From the NCBI GenBank assembly GCA_950295325.1, contig OX485807.1, forward strand, positions 13,047,001 through 13,111,000: a stretch of DNA of 64,000 nt. Reading direction: 5' to 3'. A program made the position numbers and the translations under genes. The stretch is from Polytrichum commune (Eukaryota > Streptophyta > Polytrichopsida > Polytrichales > Polytrichaceae). Numbering within the stretch: the stretch's first letter is position 1; each line of letters begins with the position of its first letter. Below are positions 23,951 through 36,815 of this stretch, piece by piece. The notes beneath the pieces are model-generated. The model saw only the letters and a list, made by a program, of their open reading frames with translations. It had not been told where the DNA came from and searched no databases.

Positions 23951-24489
23951 GGGCCGCTTTACACCTAGAGGCTGGGCCAATTCGCTATGTAAGAGGCTTG
24001 AAATCCTCACTTGTGATTGGTCAAAAGGCTGAAATCGGTCCCAACCCTTTTACACCTAGAGGTCGGGCTGATTTGGTGGTATGAATCTTTTTAATCAAAA
24101 AATGCATGGTCTGAAACGGCCCCAGCTCATTGAATTGGGTGCACCCAAAATGGGAGGCCAATTCTTGGCTTCGGGACCAATGTCAAATTTCAATTTAAAA
24201 AACATTTTTTAAAAATAAAATATGATTTATTTAGCGAACCATATCCATTGGATTCTGTGGAAATATGAACGGCTCTATGCTAGGTTATGCTAGATCCATC
24301 AGATTTTGCTAGATTTATTGAATCGGCCTAGCTTCTTGGCCCTAAGGCCTTTACATGTGGGAAAATTGGCCCCCATTATAATCTTATTATAATGTGTAGT
24401 TGAGGCCGGCATCCAACCCAAAAGGGGCTGAAATTACATGCAATCGGCCTCAAGGGGAATTGGCTTGGCCTCTAGGTGTAAAACGGCTC
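23951..24489. mobile_element. PIF/Harbinger-type MITE, second family
   Basis: The ends are GGGCCGCTTTACACCTAGAGGC and the near-inverted GGCCTCTAGGTGTAAAACGGCTC. TAA target duplications lie at 23948-23950 and 24490-24492. A third TTTTACACCTAGAGG-like motif lies inside near 24048. No ORF is present. Confidence 0.85.
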
Positions 24490-24492
24490 TAA

Positions 24493-26452
24493 GTTAGGGT
24501 TGGAAGTTGGCTTCACATGATTCCCTTGAAGGTTGCATTGCACATGGGTCCCACATCGCCCCAACAATCCATGTTGGCACCCGTCATAAGCCACATAGGC
24601 ACACTGAGACTGCTAGATGGACTTGTGTGAATCGACATTGCATGTCTGTCATGCCTGCAACCACATAAGGCCCATTCACAACGCCTCAATGACACCGGGG
24701 GGGGGGGGAGAGGGGGTATTAGAAACATTTGGAAGTCTCTTATAATATCTTCAAACTTAAATCAATTAAAGTTGGTATTCTTCTAACTCACTATGTTATG
24801 GAGTAGTTACATTTTCACCCTTCCCAATGGATAGGTTTTCTTGAACATCATGCATCTCTTACAACCGGTCACATGGATCGATACAACACGTGCTTAAAAA
24901 TTTTACACTATTTTAATGGTCCCTTCTCACATGAATTTAGCAAATAACCAAAGTTTTTTTTTCTAAAAACCGGGTAGAACTCTCTCGGTTATGGTGAAGG
25001 CACCCTGGCTATGCGGTGCACCAACAAGAACTTGCTCCATATATTTTCAAGTAGGTTCTGGTTAAGTACACTAAATATGATATTTAGTGTCACTAATTCC
25101 AATTGTCTTGCTCAATACTAATTATAACCCTTGGTATAGTGTAACCGACATTATTTGTTATTCCTCGTAATTCTTTTTGTTTTGGGGGGAGGGGGATTAT
25201 GGATTTACAATGTTGCAATCATTTTCACTTACTAAGTGATTTTTCATCCAGATTTCAATCATCCATGATAATATTTCATCACAAATTTCTTGGGACACAA
25301 ATTATACCAAATTTAGTCTCAATAATTGGCAAGGATTTTATGCATACACCACACTTACAAACAACAACATACACATGCATGATCTAGGGCACTTGCATGA
25401 ACTTGGGCATTTAATTGGTAAGAATTTTGAATGGCTTGTGGTAGAGATCATTTATGAATCAACTCTTCGAGATGGACAATCACATAATATCAAACATTGT
25501 CTCTCCTTTTCTAGTAGATTGTGAGAAGCTTAATCACAACTAATAACATTATGTGCTACTTGTTGATTAACACAACGGCATTGGTTCAAATCTAAAGTTC
25601 CCACGAGAAAGTGTTCTTCCCCATTTGACAACTTCACGTGCTCAAACACCGATAAGAAGGATATGGTCATACCGTAAAATAACACGGAGTAGGAACATTC
25701 CGGATGTAGGTGATCATCATTCATGGAAAGAAAGTCCTATGAAACTTCTCGTAAATCACATGGAGCGTAGTTGTTCTCGAGGTAGGTGATCATCACAAAT
25801 GGACATCCTACCAAACTTCTTGCAAATTACATGGAACGTAAACATTTCACGAGGTGATTGATCATCATCCGGAGAAACCCTAAACCCTTCTCATGAATTA
25901 CATGGGCCATAAATATTTACGAGGTGGTTTATCACGATCATGGAGATCCTACCAAACTTGTCGTGAGGTTCATTGAATTCCACCCAAGGTCGCTAAGAAG
26001 CCAATGATCAAACCCGACACGATGCGGAAATAACAACATTCAACTTATGGAAACACATGGACGTAATCTAGTGAGCATCGAACTTCTCTTACCTTCAACA
26101 CAAGATGGAGATTGATGGTATCTTTAAAGTGGCTAATGGGGAAGAATGTAAGGAGGCAAGAGATGCACTTGTATCCTTGTAGCCAAGTCAAATATCCTCG
26201 ATGACCCTCAAGTTTCCCTTTATTACAAATTTTTCCGAGATTTTTTTTTTATCAATGTTCTTGACATGCTAAAATTGAGGGTGTTCACATCATACTTAAT
26301 AACACATCTTCAATCAGGGGTTAAGGAAAACCTAGATATAGTTGTACACTCCGATAGAGGTTGTGAGGATTATCGTCAAGAACATCCCTTCTATGAAAAC
26401 ATAATCTTTAGATATTTCTTGTTGACCACATACATGAAAGCAATGACTTATA
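24493..26452. other. Intergenic, no gene recognised
   Basis: It contains a run of ten G at about 24698-24707. A TACACTAAATATGATATTTAGTG terminus-like sequence lies near 25068, resembling the ends of the 38.5-kb MITE family. Repeated ATCATCA/ACATGGA phrases occur at 25690-25960. No coding region was recognised. Confidence 0.45.
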
Positions 26453-26606
26453 GCCCACCCACACTTACTAGTGTGGGCCACCAGTGTACGGTGAGTATCA
26501 ACATTAGTTGCAACCGGTGGCTCTCATTGGCTAAACCAACTCTAAAAGTGACCCCTGATGGTAGGAACCGTTCACTGGTGGCCCACATCAGTAAGTGTGG
26601 GTGGGC
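26453..26606. mobile_element. 154-bp MITE with about 40-bp near-perfect terminal inverted repeats, TA-flanked
   Basis: The left end GCCCACCCACACTTACTAGT and its continuation to GGGCCACCAGTG are inverted at the right end, GCCCACATCAGTAAGTGTGG to GTGGGC. The element is flanked by TA on both sides (26451-26452 and 26607-26608). This suggests a Tc1/mariner-type (Stowaway-like) MITE, although the terminal motif is not the classic Stowaway one. Confidence 0.75.
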
Positions 26607-26608
26607 TA

Positions 26609-27985
26609 TTACTTATATGAGACCAAAGTACTTGTCTTCCAGTTATGGACTAAACATGTAAGATGAGTGGCTTGAAGCATGGCGCGCAGGAGGTTGCATA
26701 TTTTGTTCCCAAATTGATGCTATGAAGTTACACCAATAGATCCAAGAGTGGAAATCCCTTCGAATTCCAAGGAACACTACGTTTAAAGTGCCTTTGAAGG
26801 ACATCAAGGAAGTCTTCACAAGATAAGGGAAAACCTTTAGCTCCACAACATACACACACATACACATGATTGCAAAACAAAATAGGCAAAATTGCGAAAT
26901 GAATATTTCACAAGCCACCAAATCTCCTAAAACTCCATAGCGAGCATACACACACAAGCACACATTCGATTGTGCAACAAAAGAGGTCCATATGAGATTC
27001 CTCGGGCCCATGATTAAACATACTAAGAAGGGAGTTGCAAGATGTGAACAAATTTTGGACATGTCACAATCTTGCACCAAATCTTGTAGTTCTTCATCTT
27101 CGGAGAGATGGAAACTCCCTTGATGCCCTCCAATGCCTCCATGCCTTCAAATGTCTCCACTTTGTCAACTTCCTCTTCCGATGCATCCTTTTCCTTCTCA
27201 ATCAAGTGTCCTTAGGGTGGAGGTGGAACCGAAAGAAGAGGAGCCGACACAAGAAGGTAGGGTTGTGGCCAATAGTTGAACTCATCCATCGTCCTTGACA
27301 ATACTTGTTCACTTATTCATAGGAAGTGTCATCCAAGAAGTTACCACATGGCACTAAATATCATATTCAATGTAACATGTTCAACATTTTATCTACCAAG
27401 CAATGACATGTTACATATTTTTTGAAGCAAGGTCAAACGCCTTTACCACTCGTCTACCTTACCACCAGTTTTTGTTCATGGAGATCCTCGTGCCCTCACA
27501 ACTAAAACTAAAAGCAACCCATCACAAGGGTCAGAGGCAACACTTTTGAAGGTTCTATATTCTTGCCTCGTCTCTAGGTCGTGATGGGAGGGTGAATGCT
27601 TGAGACTTAAAACCTTTGTTTGTAAACCATGTCACATTAGTTGCCAAGTAGGCTTAGACTTAGGACTAGAAACCAATGATGTTATGGAAACATGTTTTTT
27701 AAAAACTTTTAGGCTAAGTCAGGTTTTGCTAATGTCGGGTGGGAAGGGGGCATAAGTTTTGTAGCCAACATAAATAATTAGGGTCTTGAGAGTGTCCATG
27801 GAGGGCTTTTTTGGCATCATTGACCATTTACAAATTGCGATCCTTTGATTTTCTTTATTACTTTTGGATATATTCCATGGATTCTTCTAGAATGATCAGT
27901 AAAATGATCTTGAACTCTTGATTTCCACAGGTTATTCCACACGTTAACTCATCCTACGATATTTCTTTATATATTATTTCATCAA
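26609..27985. other. Intergenic, no gene recognised
   Basis: An inverted counterpart of the 25068 terminus, CACTAAATATCATATTCAATGTA, sits at 27352-27374. No convincing reading frame was found on either strand, and the open frames near 26643-27298 have no recognisable content. Confidence 0.4.
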
Positions 27986-27989
27986 TTTC

Positions 27990-28546
27990 ATCATCTATGA
28001 AGCATTTTCCTACTTACTACAAGGCTATGGCTAATGAAAAAGGTATTATAGCATACACGACATTTTCAAATCATGTTATTCTTCCATGAGGACCTAAATT
28101 CGTTTCCAACAAAGTGGGTGGTCTTTCAATGGTTGAGGCCGAGTCATTGGATACCTTCTTCAATCGCACTATAATGAAGATGCAACTTATGCAAGGTAAT
28201 ATCCCATGGAGATTCACGCAAGAATGTCCCTTAATTTATGCAATTCCTAATTGAAGCGTTGACAAAGCCAGGAGACGTTGTTCTTAATGCTTATGCATCT
28301 ACAAGTAAGAATATTTTTTGGCTTACTATTTACTGTTTGAATTTCAATCCCATCATCAATAGCGAGTTGCTTGTGTCATCATTGTCTATCGTGTTGCATG
28401 CACATCAAATTCAATATCTATTGGCCCCTTTGTGTGATCCAATGCCATCACCTTTTATTGGCAACTCGCAATCCTCAAGCATGGTTGTAGAAGATGACAA
28501 GGAGCATGTTCAAAAAGTTCAAAGGAAATCCCAACTAAGTGTGTAA
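27990..28546 (+). pseudogene. Decayed methyltransferase-like reading frame, probably transposon-derived
   Basis: One frame reads FPTYYKAMANEKGI, a stop, then GPKFVSNKVGGLSMVEAES and NIPWRFTQECP. A shift near 28228 then leads to FLIEALTKPGDVVLNAYAST and later LLAPLCDPMPSP and DDKEHVQKVQ before a stop. KPGDVVLNAYAST resembles the S-adenosylmethionine-binding motif I of DNA methyltransferases (PGDxVLDxFxGSG), with key residues altered. One stop and one frameshift make it inactive. No catalytic DPPY/NPPY-type motif was seen, so the assignment is tentative. Confidence 0.4.
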
Positions 28547-31500
28547 GTTTGTTAGTTTAGAATGTTTAAGAGTTTTGGTTATTGTTGGGACTCATTTTGT
28601 CCTTGTTAGTTGTGTATAACCTTCTTGGATGTTATTGTACAAGAAAACGAAGGAAGGAATGTCCCCCCTCACAAGTTCATCCTTCATTTTTATGCTGAGT
28701 ATGAGGCGGCAAGGATGACAACTACCATTACACCTCTAAGGCGAATTGGATTTGCACATTATAATCTTCATGTCTTGCCTTCATTGATATAGAGACATGA
28801 GAACATAACGATCATATAGGTAGTAATGAGGATGATAAGAATATGGATTTGGGTACATGAGGAGTTCATGGACATGGTTCCTCCTGTTTTGTGTGAGTGT
28901 GCACAAGTTTTCAATTTAGTGTGGCAATTGTTTGGTATTAATAAACTACCCATTAAAATGGTCTATGATTACTATGACCATTGCTTTAAATCTTTGAACT
29001 TGAAAGCCTTTCGCATTGGATATGATTGGATTGGATGATGATGGAATTGATTGCTAGTTATTGTTGTATCAAATCAATGAGTATGTATTTATCTGTGGCA
29101 TCAATTTCCTCTTATCCTTCTACCTATGTCCAAGTACTTAAGTTTATTTAATCCGCAATGCCTCCTAACTGCAATTTTGGAAAAAGATGTGCTTACATAT
29201 GTTTGAATGAGTTGACGTTGAATTTTCCAACTATGTTAGATAGGTTTCCTATCCTCTTATGCCAAGTTTGTATTTATTGACTTTAATAAATTATTTTAGC
29301 ATTTGTGTGGGATTGTTGCATATTGTGCATCCACCCCATTATTTTTTAATATTGAACTCTAAAATTATTATTCTTTAGACCAAAATACCACATTCATAGG
29401 ATACTAGTGGGTCAATTACCATATATATTTCCTTCTTCACTGGTCACAAGATAGCACCCCCCCCCCCATTGTCAACTATTACATTGGTTTGTTGGACCAA
29501 CATTGTGATTTTACTAATTTTGTTTATATGTTTGTTTTTCATGATGAAATCTCGTGGCTATGGGGGATAGATTCAATTTCAAGTTGTCTTCTACATGGAA
29601 AACCAATATAAACCATGTACAAATGGCATTGTATGACACAAACATGATCCTATATCAAACCAGGGGGGGGGGAGCGTATGGACACTAAAACTACCGTGGG
29701 TTGTTTCCGACTATGATTAAAGTTAATATGGACAAAAGGCTTTTTTAAATTAATAATGCACATGAGAGTATTTCTTGCACAATCGAGACGCCTTCAAAAC
29801 ATGCACATTGCAAAACAAAACTATTTGGGAGAAGAAACTAGAAAAATATGTATGAATTCTCTATATTGCAAAGCAACGTGGTCAGTTGGACCCTCCACAC
29901 TCACATGTACATTTGTATTACATAACACAATGTGCATGCAGCATAAACATGCTATAACAAGAGATACAATCTACATGTAATATCAGTTTATATCATTTAA
30001 ACAAGTTAAGTTCACATGTATAGTTTTTTTTGTTCTTTCTATAACTTCTACATAAGTATATGTTTACTATAAAAGTAGTTTTCTTTTAAAAGCCAATTTT
30101 TATGCTGCTTAAAACCATTGATCGGAGTGGGCTAATGTGTGCCACCAATGAAATCTACTGACATGGATGTAAATAATGTCTTTCGTAGATGATGTCTTTA
30201 ATAATAAAATTTGAAGACTTACTTAATGTTCATGATGAGAAACTTGAATCAACTAGGTCATTTTTCACTTTTTCACTATCCAAATTCCTATGTTTTTGCA
30301 AAATTGAGGTAAGGGTCTTTCTATAAAAACAAGCAATTTTCATGTCAACCACAATACTAAACTATGTTGAAGGCGGTTCTAGCTCTACATAGCATGTTGC
30401 ATATAAACTACGTTTCACACCCTCTTCTTTGTAGAGATTTGATTCAATTTGATTTCAATCTCGTATAAACCAAGAAGAAGTCGGTGTTAATACTTGTTGA
30501 GGGCTAGTAAAAACTCTCACATAAACCATGCAATGGTAGCTTGATATTTTCAAGCGTTAATTGTAATCCCTTAACTTCCCACGCCTATGAAAGGGTTGTT
30601 TTGAATGCATTTCACGTAATGTTAATTATGGAATTTCCATGAACAAGTTTTGAAGTTAAAATGGGATTAATCTGTAGGATCTCGAAACATCGGAGATGAG
30701 CTATTTTGAGTGAAAAAACGGACATGAAAAAACATTTGCGTTTTTAGATTATAACAATCAAAAGAAGGGATGCACTTCAAAAATTCTGTGTTTTATTCCC
30801 ACACAAATACCATTGACCAATCAATTTCACTTGGAAAATGAGCGGAATGCTCATGTGATCCACCAGATCGGAAAGACTCAATAACTGAGCACCTCCACAT
30901 GTTCTTGTGCACAAACCACAACATGTTAGCTACCTTGCATTTGGAGTACGTAAACCATCCCATATTTCTAACCCCATATATGCAAAGAGTTCCCTAAAAA
31001 TGAAAGAGTGTCCAAATGATAAATTCATTGGCTGATGTGAGCATAAAGATTGTTTTTATACGAACATCAAAAAGTATTTCACTCTTACCAATAGAAATGT
31101 CTTCTATGTTCATGTAAAGGTTGCATTGGAGTGGCAATCATTGATTGGAGTCGACAACCTCACATGAACTCCTAACATGACAACATGTAGATTTCCACAT
31201 TGGCTTGATAGTTGCAGTTATCTCGATTGTGGATGAATGAGTTAGGTGGGATTAATGTAGGGAAGAAAACATCCATCAACCCAAAATGAGTTGTTTGGGA
31301 AGTCATGGGTTAAAGGACCAAGACGCCAAGGTTATAGATACAACACTAAACTTTTCACATGTAGAGTTGTGGTAGAAACATGTTGTTTTTTTACGTACCA
31401 TGTCATGTTTTAGAAAAAATCACAAAGTCTAGTATACCAAGACTATGTTTTGGTCGATTTTCATTGACAAGTATGGTATCAATTTTATTGGGTAGGGGGT

Positions 31501-32770
31501 CGCTCGCAGGTGCAAAGAAAAGAATAGAGAAAGAAAAACCAACGTCGGGCAATCCGACGTGAATTTGAGCCCGTTGGCCTTACCCTACTCAGGAATCCTC
31601 TTGGTGCAAGGTGGGGTTTACTGCCTACCTTGTGGTGGGTGGGCTTTTGTTTGTGAAATATGTAAAAATAAAATGAAGTAATATAAGTTATTTTGATATT
31701 CATATACTGTGTGTGTGGGGGGGGGGGGGCTGGTGTTTGCTTATTGTCGAGTTTTCTCTTATTAAGTACTAGGTATGTGACATATTTGATGGTTGGTTTT
31801 CATTGTTTCTTTTTATTATTGATGTGGGGATTTGTAGGTTCTCAAGGAGTTCTATGCTTCTTGTGTGAATGGCTCCCCTTACTCTTGTGGTGATAACTAT
31901 GGTGATAAGTCATAGGTGCATAAGTAGCGTGTTGCCAAATACCTCGCCCCTTGATGACCATTAATCATTTGAACATAGCAAAAGGCTATTATAGAGGGGG
32001 ATAAAAAGTACAAATACAAATGCTTACCATAGCACATGAGCCAATGTTGAGGGGGAGAGGGAATTATCGTACATGGGCGTTTCTCTCATTCATCGAATAT
32101 AGCAATTTGGCCCCATGTAGGTTTGTGGTCAAATTATCTCAAATGACAGCGAGAGAACGAAGTTGGGGTCTTCAAAGCTAAACATGGTGTCAAATCAACT
32201 AAAGGAAGCAACCTCTGGTATGCATACTATTTCAAGGCTTTTATGTTGGATGAATGAGAGGTAGGTACACTCATATTCAGTAATGCCCTCTCTCCAATGT
32301 TGAGTGTTTCCAAGTTTAGAAACTCAAACATTCTGACACAAATGTATGAACCAATGAATGGGGAGAACCGACCGCTACATTGACTGTCCCAATTAGTGCG
32401 CGTGGTACTGATTCCCGAAACACACACTATTTTGCTAAGTCTCAAAAATTAACCGAGAGCTGATTTTTTTTACTAAGTGATACTAAATTCACGAATACAT
32501 GCTCATTTACCATACAATTCCAGAAAAACGATGTGTGCTCTAAGGTGCTTGTAGAGTAATAAAAAAAAAATTACGTGCAAACACATGCTTTGTTAGTGAA
32601 TAGTGTGGCTATGAATAATACTTTATCAATGAATAGCGTAGGGACGAAGAATGCTCCCTGGATATTTTGGTGACAGTAGTTTCATTACGTGAAGAAAACT
32701 AGTATCACCTTCACAAATTTCCCACATGCATTATCGGTCCTCCCTCACTAATTGGAATACATGGTATAGT
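28547..32770. other. AT-rich gene-poor region
   Basis: Only short, unsupported open frames are present. Homopolymer runs occur at about 29457-29468 (C), 29665-29673 (G) and 31717-31729 (G). A phrase at 32345-32410 (CCAATGAATGGGGAGA..CCGACCGCTACATTG) matches the left flank and end of the element at 55851. No gene or complete element was identified. Confidence 0.45.
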
Positions 32771-32779
32771 TACAGAAGA

Positions 32780-33000
32780 ATTGATTGATTTTGAGAAACA
32801 ATTGGTTGAAGTTTGAGACTTCATATAAGAAATTGATTGTTTTAAAAAAATCTATAGAACATACCTCAAATTAATGAAGGGAAACGAAAAGATCACAACG
32901 TGTAACCGGTTGGACTTGGAAACACTAGAATTTGACCGATTATGCCCAAAAATCTTCCCAAACACCGGTAAGAACTTCATTGCAAGGAAAGTAACCGGAA
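32780..33000 (+). repeat. Dispersed repeat shared with 56080-56265
   Basis: AACAATTGGTTGAAG, GATCACAACGTGTAACCGGTTGGACTTGGAAA and a GATTATGCCCAAAAATCT block occur here and, in the same order, at 56080-56265. No open frame or terminal repeats were found. Confidence 0.7.
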
Positions 33001-34994
33001 GAACCAAGACCTAGTATAACCGCCCCATCACCACACCCGTACCCTTACAAATTCTGGCAAAGTGGAGATCCGTCCTAACACAATATAGCACCCCAAGATT
33101 TGTCAAAGCTTTCAAAGAAACCGGCTCAAGCGAGGTCTTGGGCTTTCGTATACGTCCAAACCCATTTGATTATGTCTAAGAATAAAGTGCAAGAAAATTC
33201 AAAATGTCCCTAAATTCCCCAAAATTGGAAGCATATATGTATATAGAAATGCATTTCCAACTTTTTGATTGACATTTTCAAAATTGATTGAATCGAAATT
33301 AGTGTCGAATTGGTCCTTACATTGATAAGTGTAGCCTCCAATTCTTGTGTACTATGGCACGGCCGGAGGAGTCAAACCAAATGATGAGTGTACTCACGTT
33401 GCACAACTACTAGACTTTTTCTCACAACTCTCGAGTCTCTATTTGGTGAACGACACAAGCTACAAGTGCACTAAATAGTGTGGGTGACAAAATTTTCTTT
33501 AGAACCCCATTTTTCTTCATAACGAGGGGCGGATGTGGGTCACGTTAATTTCCAACCCACACTAAATTCTTAGTTTGAAATCATGTGGGTCACAATATTT
33601 GTTTAGAATCCACATTGTTTCTGAAAATTATAACTGTTATTGGGGGTAATGGTAAATTTAAACCTTAGTTTGAAATTAGTGTGGGTCACATCAACTTCTT
33701 CCTTTTTTCCCTATAAAATTGATGTGGGTAATTCTTCTATTTTGTTCTTGAACTAATACACACGTTGTCGGTTGGAAATCTCCATGAAGACCTAGGGGAC
33801 GGACGATCCATGGTCTTGGGATCCATATTATTTTTGGCCTTATTATCAAATATTGTGGGCCCATATTATACGCTACAATGAGATTGTGTATGTGCTTAGA
33901 ATATGAGTTTTTGTCAATATTTGATTGTCAGTATATTTGGGAGGGTCTTTGTAATCGTAATTTAACTCATTTGGTTCAATCACTAGAAGAAAAACTTTGG
34001 TCTCCGAAGGAGACCGGAGTGAATAGAGTGTTTAATTATTCGTAGAACATCCCTAGACACGTCCTAGAGGACAATGACATTATATGTAAAACTATTTCAC
34101 CCTTTGTAGGGAGTAGAGCTCAAACACTACAAAACATTGCATCCAACATGATACATGTCCAAATTCAAACCACCCCCAAATGGCTCGAAGTGGGCCATTC
34201 GCAAAAACTTTTGAAAGAGCACATCCAATGGTGTTTTTTCACAAGGTCCCTAACATGTCCATGGACATGTTCATAATAAAAATAAAAAAAACATTTCCAG
34301 TGGACGGGTTCTTAGAAAATGAACCGGTTTTTGGACGTGTCAAATTCACTTTGGGCGGTTTCTAGAAATAACATTTTTTAATATATCTTTTCCAAAAAAA
34401 GAAATGGTACAAATATCAGTTACATTATGTCATATATGACATGTGAATATAAGCATAATGCAATCAAACCACTAATACCCAATAAAAATATCAATCTTGA
34501 AGTGCTTGATTCACCTGCATACATTAATTCATCAACCACAAAATTTAGAATGGGGTATACTGGAAAGATGAGAATAGACATCAAAAGACAAATAACTAAT
34601 GGCCATTGAAGGCATAATTTGTCAAGATCCTATTGTTTCCAAGTGCAACTAGTCACATGTCGACATCTTTCGGTTTCTTTGTTTTTAAAAATTTAAAATT
34701 TTTTTACCAACATTGTAAGAGACTTATTTATACCTCTTGTGGGACGTGCATTTTCATTTTCAAACCGATCTTGGGACGGGTTGTTTTGTCTTTAACCTTT
34801 CCATGGACAGGTTGGTTTAGAAATTACCGGTTTTGGAACGGGTTGCAATTTTTTTTGCCTTTCAATTCAAGGTTTTTGGACGTGGATGGGCAAAAACTTT
34901 GTGAAAAATCAACCCTGAGCACATCCACTCCAACACAAGATAGTCTTTTGTGCATTAAATTGGGGGGGGGGGATCCACTAACACATTCTACAAT
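33001..34994. other. Intergenic, no gene recognised
   Basis: A related phrase, GGGC..GCAAAAACTTT..GAGCACATCCA, is present near 34193-34230 and 34888-34928 in direct orientation, about 700 bases apart. This may mark the ends of an unclassified element. GTGTGGGT/GTGGGTCAC phrases recur at 33480-33680. No coding sequence was recognised. Confidence 0.4.
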
Positions 34995-35140
34995 GCAGTG
35001 GATGAGTGGTGGCAGGAACGGAGGAGATCAGGGGAGGAGGGTTACATCGGTCAAATCCGACGGTCGAGAAAGCACATGCAACGTGGCCTCACCAGAAGCC
35101 AGAAGTTGCTTTCATCGCCCATAGACTTCTTCTCGATAAT
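34995..35140 (+). repeat. Conserved dispersed block, copy 2 (partner at 1615-1750)
   Basis: Near-identical to 1615-1750 apart from an insertion of about 10 bases (GGGGAGGAGG region, near 35030). It is preceded by a run of G at 34964-34972 and unrelated sequence, so the homology starts and stops sharply. Confidence 0.7.
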
Positions 35141-35752
35141 CTCGTATTCATTGATGCTAGTTAGGTGCCTTAATCAAGCCTAAGAAATTTGGATAGATGG
35201 TTTTTATTGGTCACTAGGATATGAAAGGGGTGAAAAGAACGATAAACTTTACTTTGACCTCTTATAAATTTTGTAGGCATGAAACTTGAGATGAGAATCT
35301 TCATGAAATGTAATGACTTGTGGAACAAGACAATTCATGGTACTGACGCTACAACACTACAACATAATTCTATGAATAGGCCACGCTCGACTTTAGTTAA
35401 CTATAAACATATAACTTAGTTAACTAGATTTTTTGGCATACCGAATTTAGAACAACTATAGTTAAGTAAATTTTATAGCTGGTGAAATCTCAAACAACTG
35501 TAGTTACAAAAGGCAACTAGTTAACTAATAGGTGAATTAGTTGGTTAGTTGTCCAAGGTTTGAACCATTGTTACCAAACAATTGATATTTCTCAAAAATG
35601 ACCTAACGGAGAGATGGAATGGCAAGGCGATTTGTGGTGTCTACGCAAACCCAAACACTAGGAGGGTGAAAGCCCATGAAGTTATTTTATATCACGATTA
35701 TCGAGTTTTATTTATTTGACGTTGGGAATGACATCGAAAACCCCGTATTGGT

Positions 35753-36287
35753 ATACATTGTTGGTGGTATTCAGTGTCACGTGTGAAATAGTGTCACTTA
35801 CCCTGTTTTAAAGCATATGCTAGGTTACATTATCGATTAACAACTTCACCATAAGTGTCGTCTTGTGACACTTGGTTTTCAAGTGCACTTATTAAATTCT
35901 TAGCATGAGTATGTTCAACAATGTTATGAGGTAGATGTCTAATATCTTCCTCTTGCAACTAAAATGTAATCACATGACACTTGCCGTTAGTAAGCTCGAA
36001 TATCCTCCCCTTGCATATTAAAATGTGAAGGCATGACACTTGCCATTAGTAAGCTCAAAAATATCTTCCCTTTGAATACTAAAACGCGTGACTATCATCT
36101 AACGTATCCCAATGTGCTACTCCAAATGCCATAATGAAGATGTTTTTTTTCACTTGAAGGAGTTACTTATGTTGAGGAATAGAATCATATCAGCAATTAG
36201 GGGGTGTGACACTTTGAGACCTCTAGGTATCTAGTTTAGGCCCTTTGCAAATAGTGTATGTGACACTAAACACCATAAACGGTGTAG
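35753..36287. mobile_element. MITE-like element, TTTAGTGTCAC family, long form
   Basis: The left end TACATTGTTGGTGGTATTCAG and following TGTCAC are inverted in the right end GTGACACTAAACACC..GGTGTAGTG. The same ends bound 37203-37429, 38519-38740 and 55489-55636. The interior has direct repeats (CATGACACTTGCC.TTAGTAAGCTC near 35974 and 36032). No transposase is present, and the target duplication was not resolved. Confidence 0.6.
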
Positions 36288-36670
36288 TGGAGTATAACAA
36301 AGTTACCTTGGTGAATAAACAAAAGGGCCAACATGAGCGGGGTGAGTGCAGGTAGCTTGAAGTTGGTCGTGGCCCACCATAAGTGGCTTCCATCTATCTT
36401 AAGGCCTTGTCAAGGGACTTGCTTCTATTACAATCCCTTCACCCACAATGGAGGGGTTTACATAAACATCACTAACTTAACCCCAAGCCATAGGGAATGA
36501 ATATACATGAGCCTACCTCTCATTCATCCAATACAAAAGCTATTGAAACAACATGCGACTTGGATGTATCTATTTATAGTCGGTTAATTTACACCATAAT
36601 TAGTTTCTACGACATGGAAGTAGACTAGTTCAATCAAATTGAGACGAATTGGCCTCAAACCTATGAGGTC

Positions 36671-36815
36671 TGAGATGATCCTAAACCACCGAATGATAGT
36701 GGAGAGGTACCCAAACCGAACGGAGTGGTTGGTGGTTCGATTTCCGGCCATGAAATCGTCTCTCTACTTAACGGAAAACTAACCAGGTTGTCAAGCGCCT
36801 CCTGTGTTAAAAACA
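36671..36815 (+). mobile_element. tRNA-derived SINE, copy 2
   Basis: The B-box-like GGTTCGATTTCC is at 36734-36745 and the A-box-like TAGTGGAGAGG at 36697. The body matches copy 1 (CCATGAAATCGTCTCTCTACTT, AACCAGGT.GTCAAGC.CCTC, TGTGTTAAAA). It ends in an ACAC microsatellite at 36819-36832. Divergence from copy 1 is roughly 10-15 percent by eye. Confidence 0.75.

Noticed and set aside
34190-34945. Short LTR-like direct repeats
   Set aside because: Only a 40-base degenerate match with no TG..CA ends, primer-binding site or polypurine tract.
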